A stretch of DNA of 64,000 nt from Streptomyces sp. CB02056. Its GTDB lineage: Bacteria > Actinomycetota > Actinomycetes > Streptomycetales > Streptomycetaceae. Below the pieces are notes generated by a model. It worked only from the letters and a program-made list of their open reading frames with translations. It made no database searches and had not been told where the DNA came from. The translations under genes were made by a program, and so were the position numbers. Below, in pieces: positions 15,313 to 23,477 of this stretch. The stretch is taken from NCBI RefSeq assembly GCF_001905545.1, contig NZ_LIPD01000002.1, positions 1-64,000 of the forward strand, read 5' to 3'. Positions within the stretch are counted from its first letter, which is position 1, and the number at the start of each line of letters is the position of its first letter.

Positions 15313-15830
15313 TAGAGGGACATCCAGCAGTACAGCTGCTCACCGGCGGCCCGCGCCCGTCGGGCGAGGGCGATCAACTCCTCGACCAGCGGCAGCAGAT
15401 CGGAGGGGTCGGCGCCGCCCCACTCCTCCGCCTCGGCCCACCGCGCGACGACCTCCGGCACCCGCTCGTCGGGCACCCCGGCGAGCGCGTCCCGGGCGGC
15501 GGGGCCCAGCCGGGTGACCCACGGGCCCGTCGCCCACGGGTCGTCCTCGTCCTCGGGGCCGGACGGACCGGGCGCCGGCGTCGTCGGCCAGACCGCCGTC
15601 TCCGTCACCAGGTCGACCCGCCACGGCTCCCCGAGGGCGGCCGCGACCAGCTGGCCGAGCAGGACGGTCGGGTCGACGCCCTTGGCCTCCACTCCGTCGA
15701 AGGCCCCGTCGAAGGCCCCGCCGGAGGAGCCATCGCCGTCGAACGGCGGCAGCACGCCGTCCCCGAGTTCCAGCGCTCGGACGACCGTTGCCGCATCGCC
15801 CGCGCGGAAGTAGTCGGTCAGTACACCCAT
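15312..15830 (-). CDS. Hypothetical acidic protein (MGVLTDYFRA... type)
   Basis: 172 residues from ATG 15830. The start MGVLTDYFRAGDAATVVRALE looks like a conserved streptomycete hypothetical family, though I cannot name it. A Gly/Asp/Phe repeat (GGAFDGAFDG) and an acidic linker (GPEDEDDPW) precede a helical C-terminus ending CWMSL. No signal peptide or membrane segment. Function unknown. The gene ends where the 24-bp repeat array begins. Confidence 0.65.
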   Translation of the reverse strand: MGVLTDYFRAGDAATVVRALELGDGVLPPFDGDGSSGGAFDGAFDGVEAKGVDPTVLLGQLVAAALGEPWRVDLVTETAVWPTTPAPGPSGPEDEDDPWATGPWVTRLGPAARDALAGVPDERVPEVVARWAEAEEWGGADPSDLLPLVEELIALARRARAAGEQLYCWMSL

Positions 15831-15939
15831 CGCGGCCGCTCCTTCGTTCGACGTAGGGCGCCAGTGAAGCAGCCGGCACCGACAGGGAGTGGGACGTCGG
15901 CCCGGCCGAGGTCCCACTCCCCGCGCTCCACCGGTCCCG

Positions 15940-16656
15940 TCAGCAGGAGAGGTTGCCGCCGCCCACGTCGGTGCCCAGGACGCCGACGAACTGCTTGAAG
16001 AGGTTGATCCGGCTGTTGCGCTGGTCCGGGTTCTTGCCGTCGCACTCCAGCGCGCCGTTGATGGTGCGGATGGTCTCGCCGAAGCCCTTGTTGTTGACGA
16101 TGGCGTCGTGCGCCGTCATCCGGCCGGCGCCGTTCTGGGTGTTCCAGAACCAGAGCGCGGTCTTCCAGGACGTCGCCGGGTTCTTCTCGACCTGGTACGG
16201 GTCGTGCAGCAGGTCGATGCCCAGGGCGTCGCCGGCCGCCTTGTAGTTGAAGTTCCAGCTCAGCTGGAGCGGCCCGCGCCCGTAGTACGCGGACTGCCCG
16301 GCCGGACAGCCGTACGGCTGCGAAGTGTCGCAGTAGTGCGGGTAGTTGGCGGTGTTCTGCTCGACGATGTACTTCAGCCCGCCGGTCTCGTGGCTGACGT
16401 TGGCCAGGATGGCCGCCGCCTCGCGCTTGCGGGTCGCGGTGTCGCCGGTGGTGGTGAACTTCGGGTAGGCGCCCAGGGCGTCGGTCAGGCCCTTGTACGT
16501 GTAGAAGGCGTTCCGGTTCGGGAACATCTTGTTGAACTGGGCCTCGCTCACCACGAAGGAGCCGGCGGCGGAGGCCGGGGCGGTCTGGCCGGCGACGGCG
16601 AGGGTGCTGAGCACGGCGGCGGAGGCCGCCAGCGACAGGGTGCGGGAAAGCTTCAT
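15940..16656 (-). CDS. Secreted GH19 endochitinase, single-domain (ChiG-like)
   Basis: 238 residues. A signal peptide (MKLSRTLSLAASAAVLSTLA, cleaved near ASA-AG at about 31) is followed directly by a GH19 catalytic domain. The probable catalytic acids are Glu90 in NVSHETGG and Glu99 nine residues later, and YYGRGPLQLSWNFNY is the family signature. Three cysteines are visible late in the domain. No carbohydrate-binding module is present, as in the streptomycete ChiG type. It hydrolyses beta-1,4 links in chitin by inversion. About 210 bp upstream there is a near-consensus DasR operator, so induction by GlcNAc/chitin oligomers is likely. Confidence 0.95.
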   Translation of the reverse strand: MKLSRTLSLAASAAVLSTLAVAGQTAPASAAGSFVVSEAQFNKMFPNRNAFYTYKGLTDALGAYPKFTTTGDTATRKREAAAILANVSHETGGLKYIVEQNTANYPHYCDTSQPYGCPAGQSAYYGRGPLQLSWNFNYKAAGDALGIDLLHDPYQVEKNPATSWKTALWFWNTQNGAGRMTAHDAIVNNKGFGETIRTINGALECDGKNPDQRNSRINLFKQFVGVLGTDVGGGNLSC

Positions 16657-16700
16657 CGGTTTCCTCGTTCCTCGGGTTTCCTTGGCGGGGGCGGCACTTC

Positions 16701-16820
16701 GCTCGCGAGGACTCGCGACGGCTCGGGACGGTTCGCGGGGACGCGCAGATTCGCGCAAAAGGTCGCAAAGATCCGCGAAGAGTCGCGAAGGGTCTCGACA
16801 GCTCGCGAAGGTTCGCGAAG
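16701..16820. repeat. 12-unit, 10-bp phased repeat (consensus NNTCGCGAAG) upstream of the chitinase
   Basis: From 16701 to 16820 the sequence reads as twelve consecutive 10-bp units such as GCTCGCGAGG, ACTCGCGACG, AGTCGCGAAG, GCTCGCGAAG and GTTCGCGAAG. Most keep TCGCGA at the same phase. The period equals about one helical turn. The array sits between the chitinase start (44 bp away) and the dre site (45 bp away), in the 348-bp intergenic region. Confidence 0.85.
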
Positions 16821-16865
16821 GGCCTCCGCCATCCTGGCGGGCGGAAAGCGTCAAATATGTCCAAC

Positions 16866-16881
16866 GGAGGTCTAAACCACT
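16866..16881. promoter_or_regulatory. DasR-responsive element (dre)
   Basis: GGAGGTCTAAACCACT matches the known dre consensus ACTGGTCTAGACCACT at 12 of 16 positions, with the core GGTCTARACCA intact. dre sites are bound by the GntR regulator DasR and released by glucosamine-6-phosphate. The position upstream of a chitinase gene is the classical context. Confidence 0.75.
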
Positions 16882-17004
16882 CGTACGGGTCGTATCCGAT
16901 CCGGTCGTTGGACGTCGGCCGCCCTCGGGGTGATCACCGGGCTGTCGGTCGTACCGGATAGCCTCCTTCCGAGTGGGACGGCACAACCGGGGGAGCAGGG
17001 GCGC

Positions 17005-18942
17005 ATGAGCGGTCACACCGACGACGAGGGCGCCGAGCGCCTGGCCGCCGAGGGGGAGGTCGCGGTCGCCCGGCTGGCGATCGACTCCGGGGACCTGACG
17101 CACGCCGCCGAGCACCTCGGCGACGCGATCCTCGCCGCCCCCCAACTGCCCGAACTGCACGAGGCGCTGGCCGAGTTGTGCGCCGCGGCGGGCGGCCCGG
17201 CGGCGGCCCGCGAGCTGTTCCCGCTGGACGGCCGGGTGTACCTCGGCACGGCGGTCTGCCGGGCCCACGTGGAGGCCGCGGCGGGGGACTGGAACGCCGC
17301 CGTCGGACTGCTCGCCTCCGCCATCCAGGCCGAGCCGGCCCGCCCCTGGGCGCACGCCGCCTGGCTCGCCCGCGAGGACCTGCCCGGCCTGGTCGACCCG
17401 GACGCCGTCGCCCAGGCGGTGGCCCGCGCGACCGGCGCGCTGCCCGACCCGCTCCCGGCCGAACCGGCCGAAGCCGTACGGCCGTTCCACGACTTCGTGC
17501 AGGCCGTGCTGGACCGCCACGGCGACCACGTCCTGCTGCTGGCGATGGCCTCCGGCCTGACCCGCCGGCTCGGCGACACCGCCCGCGCCGTCGAACTCGC
17601 CGACCGGGCGCACCGGTCGGCCCCCGGCTACCTGCCCGCCGTGATGCTCGGCAACGCCCTGCGCTCGGCCGGCCGCCCGGAGCAGGCGCTCGCCGTCTGG
17701 GAGGCCGAACTGGAGCGGGTCGCCCCGGACCTCGACGACTCCAACAGCTACCTCGCCGTCGACGTCGCCGAGTTGTACGGCGCGCTCGGCCGCCCCGCCG
17801 AGGGCCTGCCCTGGCTGGAGCGGGTGCTCGCCGCCGTGCCCGACCACCCCAAGGCCGGCCCGGCCCGGTACGGGCTGCGCCACGCGCTCGACGGCGACCC
17901 GGCGCACCTGCTCGCCCTGGCCGACCACCACCGCGCCCACCCCGAGCACGGGTACGCCCAGGAGCTGCTGGAGCGGCTGAGCCACCGGGAGCCCTGGCTC
18001 GGCCTGGTCTCCGGCGCCACCGAGGCCACCGTCAACGTGCTGCACCAGGTGCTCGCCGCCGCCGACACCAGCCGCGACACCGAGATCGAGTGCACGGCCT
18101 CCACCGTGGAGCCGCCCAGCTCGGTGCTGGCCGTCCGGCTCGCGCTGCCGCGCTCCACCGTCCGCTACCAGGCCGTCGGCGAGCCCGACCCCCGGCTGCC
18201 GCTGACCGAGCCCACCACCCGGATCTGGGCCTGGGACGGCACCGACCCGCGCCCGGCCGTCGACCCGCCCGCGCCGCAGAGCGCCGAACTCGTCCGGGCC
18301 ACCGCCGAGATCTTCTGGCCGACCGTCCCCGCCGCCTACGACCACGCCGTCCGGCTGGCCGGACTGCCGCTGGACGACCTGCTCGGCGTCCTGGTCCACC
18401 CGCCGGTGCCGCGCGAGGACGACCTCGGCCGCGCCCTGCTCGCCCACCAGCCCGAACTCTGGGTGCGGGCCGTCCAGGTCTTCGCCTGCCTCGGCATCGC
18501 CCACCACCGGGCCGACCAGCCCTGGGAGGGCTCCGAGCGCCGCCGGGTGCTGCGCGACCTGCTGCTCGGGCCGGAGGACTGGGTGGTCGAGGCGGCCGGC
18601 TTCGCGCTGGTCGCGATCGGCTGGACGCAGCCGCGGACCAGGGCCGACATCGCCGAGCTGCTCCGGCAGCGGCTGCACCACGGTGCCCGGGCCCGCCGCA
18701 CCCGGGCGGTGACGATCCTGCGCTCGCTGTCCGCGCTGGTGCTCGCCGCGCCCTGGACGTCCGCCGAGGACCGCGCGCTCGCCCGCCACCTGACGGCCCG
18801 GGAGGACGCCGCCGACGCGGGGGCGGAGCCGGAGCCGCAGGGGTCGGAGCCGCAGGCCGCGGAGCCGCAGGCCCCGGCAGCGGCGGCCGCAGAGGAGGAG
18901 CCCCGGCGCGGCCGGCTGCGCCGCCTCTTCGGCCGGGGCTGA
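17005..18942 (+). CDS. Large TPR/HEAT-like repeat protein
   Basis: 645 residues from ATG 17005, preceded by GGGGAGCAGGGG. Residues about 15-350 are TPR-like helical pairs (LGDTARAVELADRAHR, AGRPEQALAVWEAELERV, LGRPAEGLPWLERVLAAV). A central beta-rich stretch (about 360-450) is followed by HEAT-like helices (about 480-590) and a disordered Gln/Ala/Glu tail with a basic end (RRGRLRRLFGRG). It is cytoplasmic, with no signal peptide. It is probably an interaction scaffold; the partner is unknown. The stop codon is inside a perfect tandem duplication. Confidence 0.7.
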   Translation: MSGHTDDEGAERLAAEGEVAVARLAIDSGDLTHAAEHLGDAILAAPQLPELHEALAELCAAAGGPAAARELFPLDGRVYLGTAVCRAHVEAAAGDWNAAVGLLASAIQAEPARPWAHAAWLAREDLPGLVDPDAVAQAVARATGALPDPLPAEPAEAVRPFHDFVQAVLDRHGDHVLLLAMASGLTRRLGDTARAVELADRAHRSAPGYLPAVMLGNALRSAGRPEQALAVWEAELERVAPDLDDSNSYLAVDVAELYGALGRPAEGLPWLERVLAAVPDHPKAGPARYGLRHALDGDPAHLLALADHHRAHPEHGYAQELLERLSHREPWLGLVSGATEATVNVLHQVLAAADTSRDTEIECTASTVEPPSSVLAVRLALPRSTVRYQAVGEPDPRLPLTEPTTRIWAWDGTDPRPAVDPPAPQSAELVRATAEIFWPTVPAAYDHAVRLAGLPLDDLLGVLVHPPVPREDDLGRALLAHQPELWVRAVQVFACLGIAHHRADQPWEGSERRRVLRDLLLGPEDWVVEAAGFALVAIGWTQPRTRADIAELLRQRLHHGARARRTRAVTILRSLSALVLAAPWTSAEDRALARHLTAREDAADAGAEPEPQGSEPQAAEPQAPAAAAAEEEPRRGRLRRLFGRG

Positions 18943-18956
18943 TCGGCCGGGGCTGA
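18929..18956. repeat. Perfect 14-bp tandem duplication spanning a stop codon
   Basis: TCGGCCGGGGCTGA occurs at 18929-18942 and again, identical, at 18943-18956. The first copy holds the TGA that ends the TPR gene. Confidence 0.9.
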
Positions 18957-18968
18957 GGCTCAGAGGGC

Positions 18969-19208
18969 CTAACCCACCCCGGGCAGCGGCTCCTGGTCGA
19001 CGTCGTACCGGGCGACCCGCTCCGCCGGGTCCCGGCACTCCGGGCCCAGCCGCAGCATCCGCGACTCCGGGTCGTGCAGCGGCCGGTGGCAGCGGCGGCA
19101 GGTCACCCGCGGGCGGAGGGTCTGCGCGGTGTCCGTCCCGGGGAGCGTCTCGGGCTCGGCCGGTCCGGAAGGGCCGGGACGGCCGGGAGGGGTGGTCGGG
19201 CTGGTCAT
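18969..19208 (-). CDS. Small zinc-ribbon protein (DUF6011-like)
   Basis: 79 residues. A Pro/Thr/Gly-rich head is followed by CRRCHRPLHDPESRMLRLGPECR. This CxxC...C arrangement with RPL.DP.SR and LGPECR is the DUF6011 zinc-ribbon pattern. The start is ATG 19208. Such proteins are small and of unknown role; nucleic-acid or protein binding is possible. It ends convergently with the TPR gene. Confidence 0.75.
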   Translation of the reverse strand: MTSPTTPPGRPGPSGPAEPETLPGTDTAQTLRPRVTCRRCHRPLHDPESRMLRLGPECRDPAERVARYDVDQEPLPGVG

Positions 19209-19269
19209 GGTGAGACGGTAGCCGTCCGCGCCGTCAGGGCCCCCGGCCGGTGCGTGAAACGATGGCCCC

Positions 19270-20037
19270 ATGGCCACCGACCGCAGCAGCGCAGGAGACC
19301 CGGCCCGCACCCTGGCCCTGCTCTGGGGGCTCACCGCCGAGGAGAAGCCCGGCCGGCGCGGGCCCCGGCAGGCGCGCTCGACCGGCGAGATCGCCGCCGT
19401 CGCGATCGCCCTCGCCGACGCCGAGGGCGTGGACGCCGTCACCATGCGCCGGGTCGCGCAGGAGCTGGGACTCTCCCCGATGGCGCTCTACACCTACGTG
19501 CCGGGCAAGGCCGAGCTGCTCGACCTGATGCTGGACACCGTCTACGCCACGATGCCCCGCAGCACCCCGGCCGGGGAGGGCTGGCGCGCCCGGGTCACCG
19601 CCGTCGCGGACGACAACCGGGCGCTGCACCGCGCCCACCCGTGGGTCGCCGCCGTCTCCACCAGCCGCCCGCCGCTCGGGCCCGGCCTGATGGCCAAGTA
19701 CGAGTACGAGCTGCGCGCCTTCGAGGGCACCGGGCTGCCCGACGTCGACCTGGACGCCGCGCTGACCCACCTGCTCGGCTTCGTCCAGACCTGTGCCCGG
19801 ATGGCCGCCGACGAGCGCGCCGCCCGGCAGGACAGCGCGATGACCGACGAGCAGTGGTGGGCCGCCAACGCCGACCTGCTCGCCCGGGTCTTCGACGCCG
19901 AGCGCTACCCGGTCGCCGCCCGGGTCGGGGCCGCGGCCGGCGAGGCGCACGGCGGCGCGTACAGCCCGGACCACGCCTACGCCTTCGGCCTGGCCCGGGT
20001 CCTGGACGGGCTCGCCGCCCTCGTCGCGGAGCGGTAG
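19270..20037 (+). CDS. TetR/AcrR-family transcriptional regulator
   Basis: 255 residues. The HTH is at about residues 38-85 (AVAIALADAEGVDAVTMRRVAQELGLSPMALYTYV). A larger C-terminal ligand domain of the TetR_C_1 class ends with the HAYAFGLARVLDGLAAL helix. This subgroup includes repressors of efflux pumps. No obvious divergent target lies next to it, so the regulon is unknown. ATG 19270 leaves an N-terminal extension of about 35 residues before the HTH (LALLWGLTAEEKPGRRGP). Confidence 0.92.
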   Translation: MATDRSSAGDPARTLALLWGLTAEEKPGRRGPRQARSTGEIAAVAIALADAEGVDAVTMRRVAQELGLSPMALYTYVPGKAELLDLMLDTVYATMPRSTPAGEGWRARVTAVADDNRALHRAHPWVAAVSTSRPPLGPGLMAKYEYELRAFEGTGLPDVDLDAALTHLLGFVQTCARMAADERAARQDSAMTDEQWWAANADLLARVFDAERYPVAARVGAAAGEAHGGAYSPDHAYAFGLARVLDGLAALVAER

Positions 20038-20078
20038 CCGAGGCCGGCAGCCCGCCCGATCGCCGAGGGGAGGCGGCC

Positions 20079-20480
20079 TCACCGCAGGGCGGCGGCCCGT
20101 CCGTCGTACCCCTGGCGCGCCGCCTCGACCTCCGGCACCCGCCGCTCCGACCAGTGCGCCAGCGCCGCGACCAGCTCCGCCGCCTCGCGCCCCAGCGGGG
20201 TGAGGCTGTAGTCGACCCGCGGCGGGATCACCGGGTGCGCCTCGCGCAGCACGAAGCCGTCCCGCTCCAGCGTCTGGAGGGTCTGGGCGAGCATCTTCTC
20301 GCTGACCCCGGTGACCTTGCGGCGCAGCTCGCTGAACCGGTAGCCGCGCTCGTTCAGCGCGCCCAGGACCAGCACGCCCCAGCGGCTGGTGACGTGCTCC
20401 AGCACGCCCCGGGACGGACACATCCGGTCGAAGACGTCGGCGGGTGGCAGCCCGCCGGCCTTCATCTCGCTTACCTTCAT
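20079..20480 (-). CDS. HxlR-family winged-helix regulator
   Basis: 133 residues. It has the HxlR core: CPSRGVLEHVTSRWGVLVLGAL, FSELRRKVTGVSEKMLAQTLQTLERDGFV and YSLTPLGREA. HxlR proteins respond to reactive electrophiles such as aldehydes, quinones or disulfide stress, often through the conserved N-terminal Cys present here (about residue 21). It is divergent from a QorB-type oxidoreductase, the classic arrangement for the QorR/YtfH type. Its own operator probably lies in the 103-bp gap. Confidence 0.92.
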   Translation of the reverse strand: MKVSEMKAGGLPPADVFDRMCPSRGVLEHVTSRWGVLVLGALNERGYRFSELRRKVTGVSEKMLAQTLQTLERDGFVLREAHPVIPPRVDYSLTPLGREAAELVAALAHWSERRVPEVEAARQGYDGRAAALR

Positions 20481-20483
20481 GTC

Positions 20484-20508
20484 AGTACCCTACTTTGAAG
20501 TGCGTACT
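20484..20508. promoter_or_regulatory. Inverted repeat, probable HxlR operator
   Basis: AGTAC (20484-20488) and GTACT (20504-20508) form a dyad with a 15-bp centre in the intergenic region between the HxlR and QorB genes. GTAC half-sites with this kind of spacing are typical of HxlR-family operators. The site starts just 4 bp upstream of the HxlR ATG. Confidence 0.55.
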
Positions 20509-20583
20509 TTCGAAAGGTTAGTGCCACCCCTAGGGTGAGTTCCGAGGCCAGAACCGCAAAACGTAACCCCGAGGAGCTTCACC

Positions 20584-21432
20584 ATGTACGTCGTCACCGG
20601 TGCCACCGGCCAGCTCGGCCGTCTCGTCGTCGAGGGCCTGCTGGCCCAGGTCCCCGCGAGCGAGGTGGCCGTCGCCGTCCGCTCCGCCGAGAAGGCCGCC
20701 GACCTGGCCGCGCGCGGCGTCGCCGTCCGCGTGGTCGACTACGACAAGCCGGAGACCCTGGCCGGCGCCTTCGCCGAGGGCGACCGGGTGCTGCTGATCT
20801 CGGGCAGCGAGGTCGGCCGCCGGATCCCGCAGCACCGGGCCGTGGTGGAGGCCGCCAAGGCCGCCGGGGTCGCGCTGCTCGCCTACACCAGCATCCCCGG
20901 CGCGGCCACCTTCCGGCTGGCCGACGAGCACAAGGCGACCGAGGAGCTGATCCTGGCCTCCGGGCTGCCGCACGCGTTCCTGCGCAACGGCTGGTACACC
21001 GAGAACTACCTGGGCGACGCGGCCGGCACGGTGGCGCGCGGCGTGGTGCTCGGCAGCGCCGGGGACGGGCGGGTCGCCACCGCCCCGCGCCGGGACTACG
21101 CGGACGCGGCGGTCGCCGTCCTGGTCGGCGAGGGCCACGAGGGCCGGGTGTACGAGCTGAGCGGCGACGCCGCGTGGAGCCTGCCCGAGCTGGCCGCCGA
21201 GCTGGCGAAGGCCTCCGGCAAGCCGGTCGGGCACCGGGACGTCACCCCGGCCGAGCACCTGGACGCGCTGGTCGGCGCGGGCCTGCCGCAGGGCTTCGCC
21301 GAGGCCCTGGTGGACGTGGACGCGGGCATCGCGCGCGGCGAGCTGGCCGGCACCCCGGGCGACCTGGCCCGGCTGATCGGCCGCCCGACCGTCCCGCTGG
21401 CCGAGTCCGTCCGTACGGCCCTCGACGCCTGA
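20584..21432 (+). CDS. NmrA-like NAD(P)H:quinone oxidoreductase (QorB-type)
   Basis: 282 residues. The start MYVVTGATGQLGRLVVEGLL has the GxxGxxG nucleotide loop of NmrA-like/atypical SDRs at about 6-12. FLRNGWYTENYL and SIPGAATFRLADEH match the E. coli QorB (YtfG) group, which reduces quinones with NADPH. A GAGGAG SD lies upstream of the ATG. Its divergent HxlR neighbour is the expected regulator, giving an electrophile-defence pair. Confidence 0.9.
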   Translation: MYVVTGATGQLGRLVVEGLLAQVPASEVAVAVRSAEKAADLAARGVAVRVVDYDKPETLAGAFAEGDRVLLISGSEVGRRIPQHRAVVEAAKAAGVALLAYTSIPGAATFRLADEHKATEELILASGLPHAFLRNGWYTENYLGDAAGTVARGVVLGSAGDGRVATAPRRDYADAAVAVLVGEGHEGRVYELSGDAAWSLPELAAELAKASGKPVGHRDVTPAEHLDALVGAGLPQGFAEALVDVDAGIARGELAGTPGDLARLIGRPTVPLAESVRTALDA

Positions 21433-21532
21433 GGCGACGGCTCCCGACCCCCGGGGCACCCGCCCTGAGCTCCCGGAACTCCGGACGGGTCCAGCATGCA
21501 GGCAATGTCATGACCAAAATCCGGAAACGGAG

Positions 21533-21562
21533 ATGACAGTCGCCCCTCCCGCCCGCTACCGT
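21533..21562 (+). promoter_or_regulatory. Sigma70/HrdB-like promoter of rarD
   Basis: ATGACA (21533-21538) and TACCGT (21557-21562) are spaced by 18 bp, close to the streptomycete housekeeping consensus. The predicted start lies about 30 nt before the rarD ATG, and a GGGAGGG SD is in between. Confidence 0.5.
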
Positions 21563-21598
21563 CGCCATCGACACACGCGCGCGGGAGGGCACTCGGCC

Positions 21599-22594
21599 AT
21601 GGCGGGAACAGACCAGCAGGACAACGGCCGGGGCCTCTGGTACGGCGTCGCCGCGTACGGCATCTGGGGCCTCTTCCCCCTGTTCTGGCCGCTACTGGAG
21701 CCGGGAGCCGCGGACGACATCCTGGCCAACCGGATGGTCTGGTCCCTGGTCGCGGTCGTCCTGCTGCTGGTCGCCCAGCGGCACTGGGGCTGGATACGCC
21801 CGCTGCTGCGCCAGCCCCGCCGGCTCGCCATGCTGGCCGGCGCGGCCACCGTGATCTCGGTCAACTGGGGCGTCTACATCTGGGCCGTCAACGCCGGCCA
21901 CGTGGTCGAGACCAGCCTCGGCTACTTCATCAACCCCCTGGTCACCATCGGCTTCGGCGTCCTGGTGCTCAAGGAGCGGCTGCGCGGCGCCCAGTGGACG
22001 GCGGTGGGCATCGGCGCCGCCGCCGTCGCGGTGCTGTCCGTCGCGTACGGGCAGCTGCCCTGGATCGCGCTCACCCTGGCGCTCTCCTTCGCCACCTACG
22101 GCCTGCTGAAGAAGCAGGTCGGGCTGAGCGGCCTGGAGAGCCTGGCCGCCGAGAGCGCCTTCATGTTCCCGTTCGCCCTCGGCTACCTGGTCTACCTGGA
22201 GGTCAGCGGGCGCGGCACCTTCGGGCACACGGTGGCCGGCTCGTACGGCTGGGGGCACTCCGGGCTGCTGATGCTGAGCGGGGTGATCACCGCGATCCCG
22301 CTGCTGTTCTTCGGCGCGGCCGCCGTCCGGGTGCCGCTGACGGTGCTCGGCCTGCTGCAGTACCTGGCGCCGGTGTTCCAGTTCCTGATCGGCGTCGCGG
22401 TGTTCCACGAGTCCATGCCGCCCGCCCGCTGGGCCGGCTTCGGCCTGGTCTGGGTCGCGCTCGCGCTGCTCACCTGGGACGCGCTGCGCCAGGTGCGGGC
22501 CGACCGCGCGGTGCGGGCCGCCGCGGCGGTGCCGCAGCCCGCCCCCGTGGCGGCGACCGCCCCCGCGGCCGCCCCGGAGGCCGTCACGCGCTGA
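21599..22594 (+). CDS. rarD: EamA/RarD-type drug-metabolite transporter
   Basis: 331 residues with about ten hydrophobic helices. RarD signatures are visible: GLWYGVAAYGIWGLFPLFWPLL at the start, then ILANRMVWSL, NWGVYIWAVNAGHVVETSLGYF, and LQYLAPVFQFLIGVAVFHE. RarD proteins sit in the inner membrane and are permease-like; the substrate is not settled. A Pro/Ala-rich tail follows the last helix. The gene overlaps the convergent ABC permease by 11 bp. Confidence 0.93.
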   Translation: MAGTDQQDNGRGLWYGVAAYGIWGLFPLFWPLLEPGAADDILANRMVWSLVAVVLLLVAQRHWGWIRPLLRQPRRLAMLAGAATVISVNWGVYIWAVNAGHVVETSLGYFINPLVTIGFGVLVLKERLRGAQWTAVGIGAAAVAVLSVAYGQLPWIALTLALSFATYGLLKKQVGLSGLESLAAESAFMFPFALGYLVYLEVSGRGTFGHTVAGSYGWGHSGLLMLSGVITAIPLLFFGAAAVRVPLTVLGLLQYLAPVFQFLIGVAVFHESMPPARWAGFGLVWVALALLTWDALRQVRADRAVRAAAAVPQPAPVAATAPAAAPEAVTR

Positions 22595-23477
22595 TGTCCC
22601 GGCTGGTGAAGCGGGACCAGGCCGCCGAGCCGAACACGGCGACGTAGGCGGCCTGGAGGCCGAGGTCCTTCAGCACCCCGTCCCAGTACATCGGCGCCCG
22701 CAGCAGGTCCGCGAAGCTCAGCCAGTAGTGGGAGAACAGGAACGGGCTGACGGCGTGCAGCTGCGGGAAGACGTCCAGGATCTGGACGGTGACCACCAGC
22801 CCGACGGTCGCGGCCATCGCCGCGATGCCGCTGCCGGTGAGCGTGGAGACGAACAGCCCGATCGCCACCAGCCCGGCCAGTGAGGCCGCGACCACCAGCG
22901 CCACCAGCAGCGCGCGCAGCAGCGCGTCGCCGAGGCCGATGGTGTCCCCGGAGATCAGCGTGACCCGGCCGAGCGGGAAGAGCAGGGCACCCGCGGCCAG
23001 CGCCGTCACCGCGACCGCCGCCGTGGCCGCCAGGCAGAACACCAGCCCGGCGGTGAACTTGGCGGCCAGCAGCCTGGTCCGCCCGGCCGGGGCGACCAGC
23101 AGGTAGCGCAGCGTCCCGGCGGCCGCCTCGCCCGCCACCGAGTCCCCGGCGACCACGCCGACCGTCATCGGCAGGAAGACCGGCAGCGCGACCGCGAGCG
23201 CCGTGAAGACCAGGAACAGCCCGTTCTGCGTGGTCTGCGCGATGAAGCTCGGACCGCCGCCGCCCTGGTGCGGACTGTCCGTGTTGAGCTTGACCACCAC
23301 CCCGATCAGGATCGGCAGCGCCGCCAGGATGCCCAGCAGCACCTTGGTGCGCATCCGGCGGAAGGTCAGGTGCAGCTCGCTGCGGAACAGCGCCAGGAAC
23401 CCGGCCGCCGTCTGCGGCCGCCGGCCGGTCGTCAACGGCAGCGCCCCGCCCATGGCCGGTGCCTCAGCCCGCGACAT
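22584..23477 (-). CDS. ABC-2 type transporter permease
   Basis: 297 residues with six hydrophobic segments and an ABC-2 pattern: FLALFRSELHLTFRRMRTKVLLG at the N-terminus, and AGEAAAGTLRYLLVAPAGRTRLLAAKF, typical of the first cytoplasmic loop. It is the third gene of a LolA-like/ATPase/permease operon and overlaps the ATPase gene by 14 bp, so the two are translationally coupled. The pair likely exports a lipophilic substrate or lipoprotein-related cargo. Confidence 0.92.
   Translation of the reverse strand: MSRAEAPAMGGALPLTTGRRPQTAAGFLALFRSELHLTFRRMRTKVLLGILAALPILIGVVVKLNTDSPHQGGGGPSFIAQTTQNGLFLVFTALAVALPVFLPMTVGVVAGDSVAGEAAAGTLRYLLVAPAGRTRLLAAKFTAGLVFCLAATAAVAVTALAAGALLFPLGRVTLISGDTIGLGDALLRALLVALVVAASLAGLVAIGLFVSTLTGSGIAAMAATVGLVVTVQILDVFPQLHAVSPFLFSHYWLSFADLLRAPMYWDGVLKDLGLQAAYVAVFGSAAWSRFTSRDISA

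Noticed and set aside
16701..16820. CRISPR-like array
   Set aside because: Repeat unit is only 10 bp with no spacers and no cas genes nearby.
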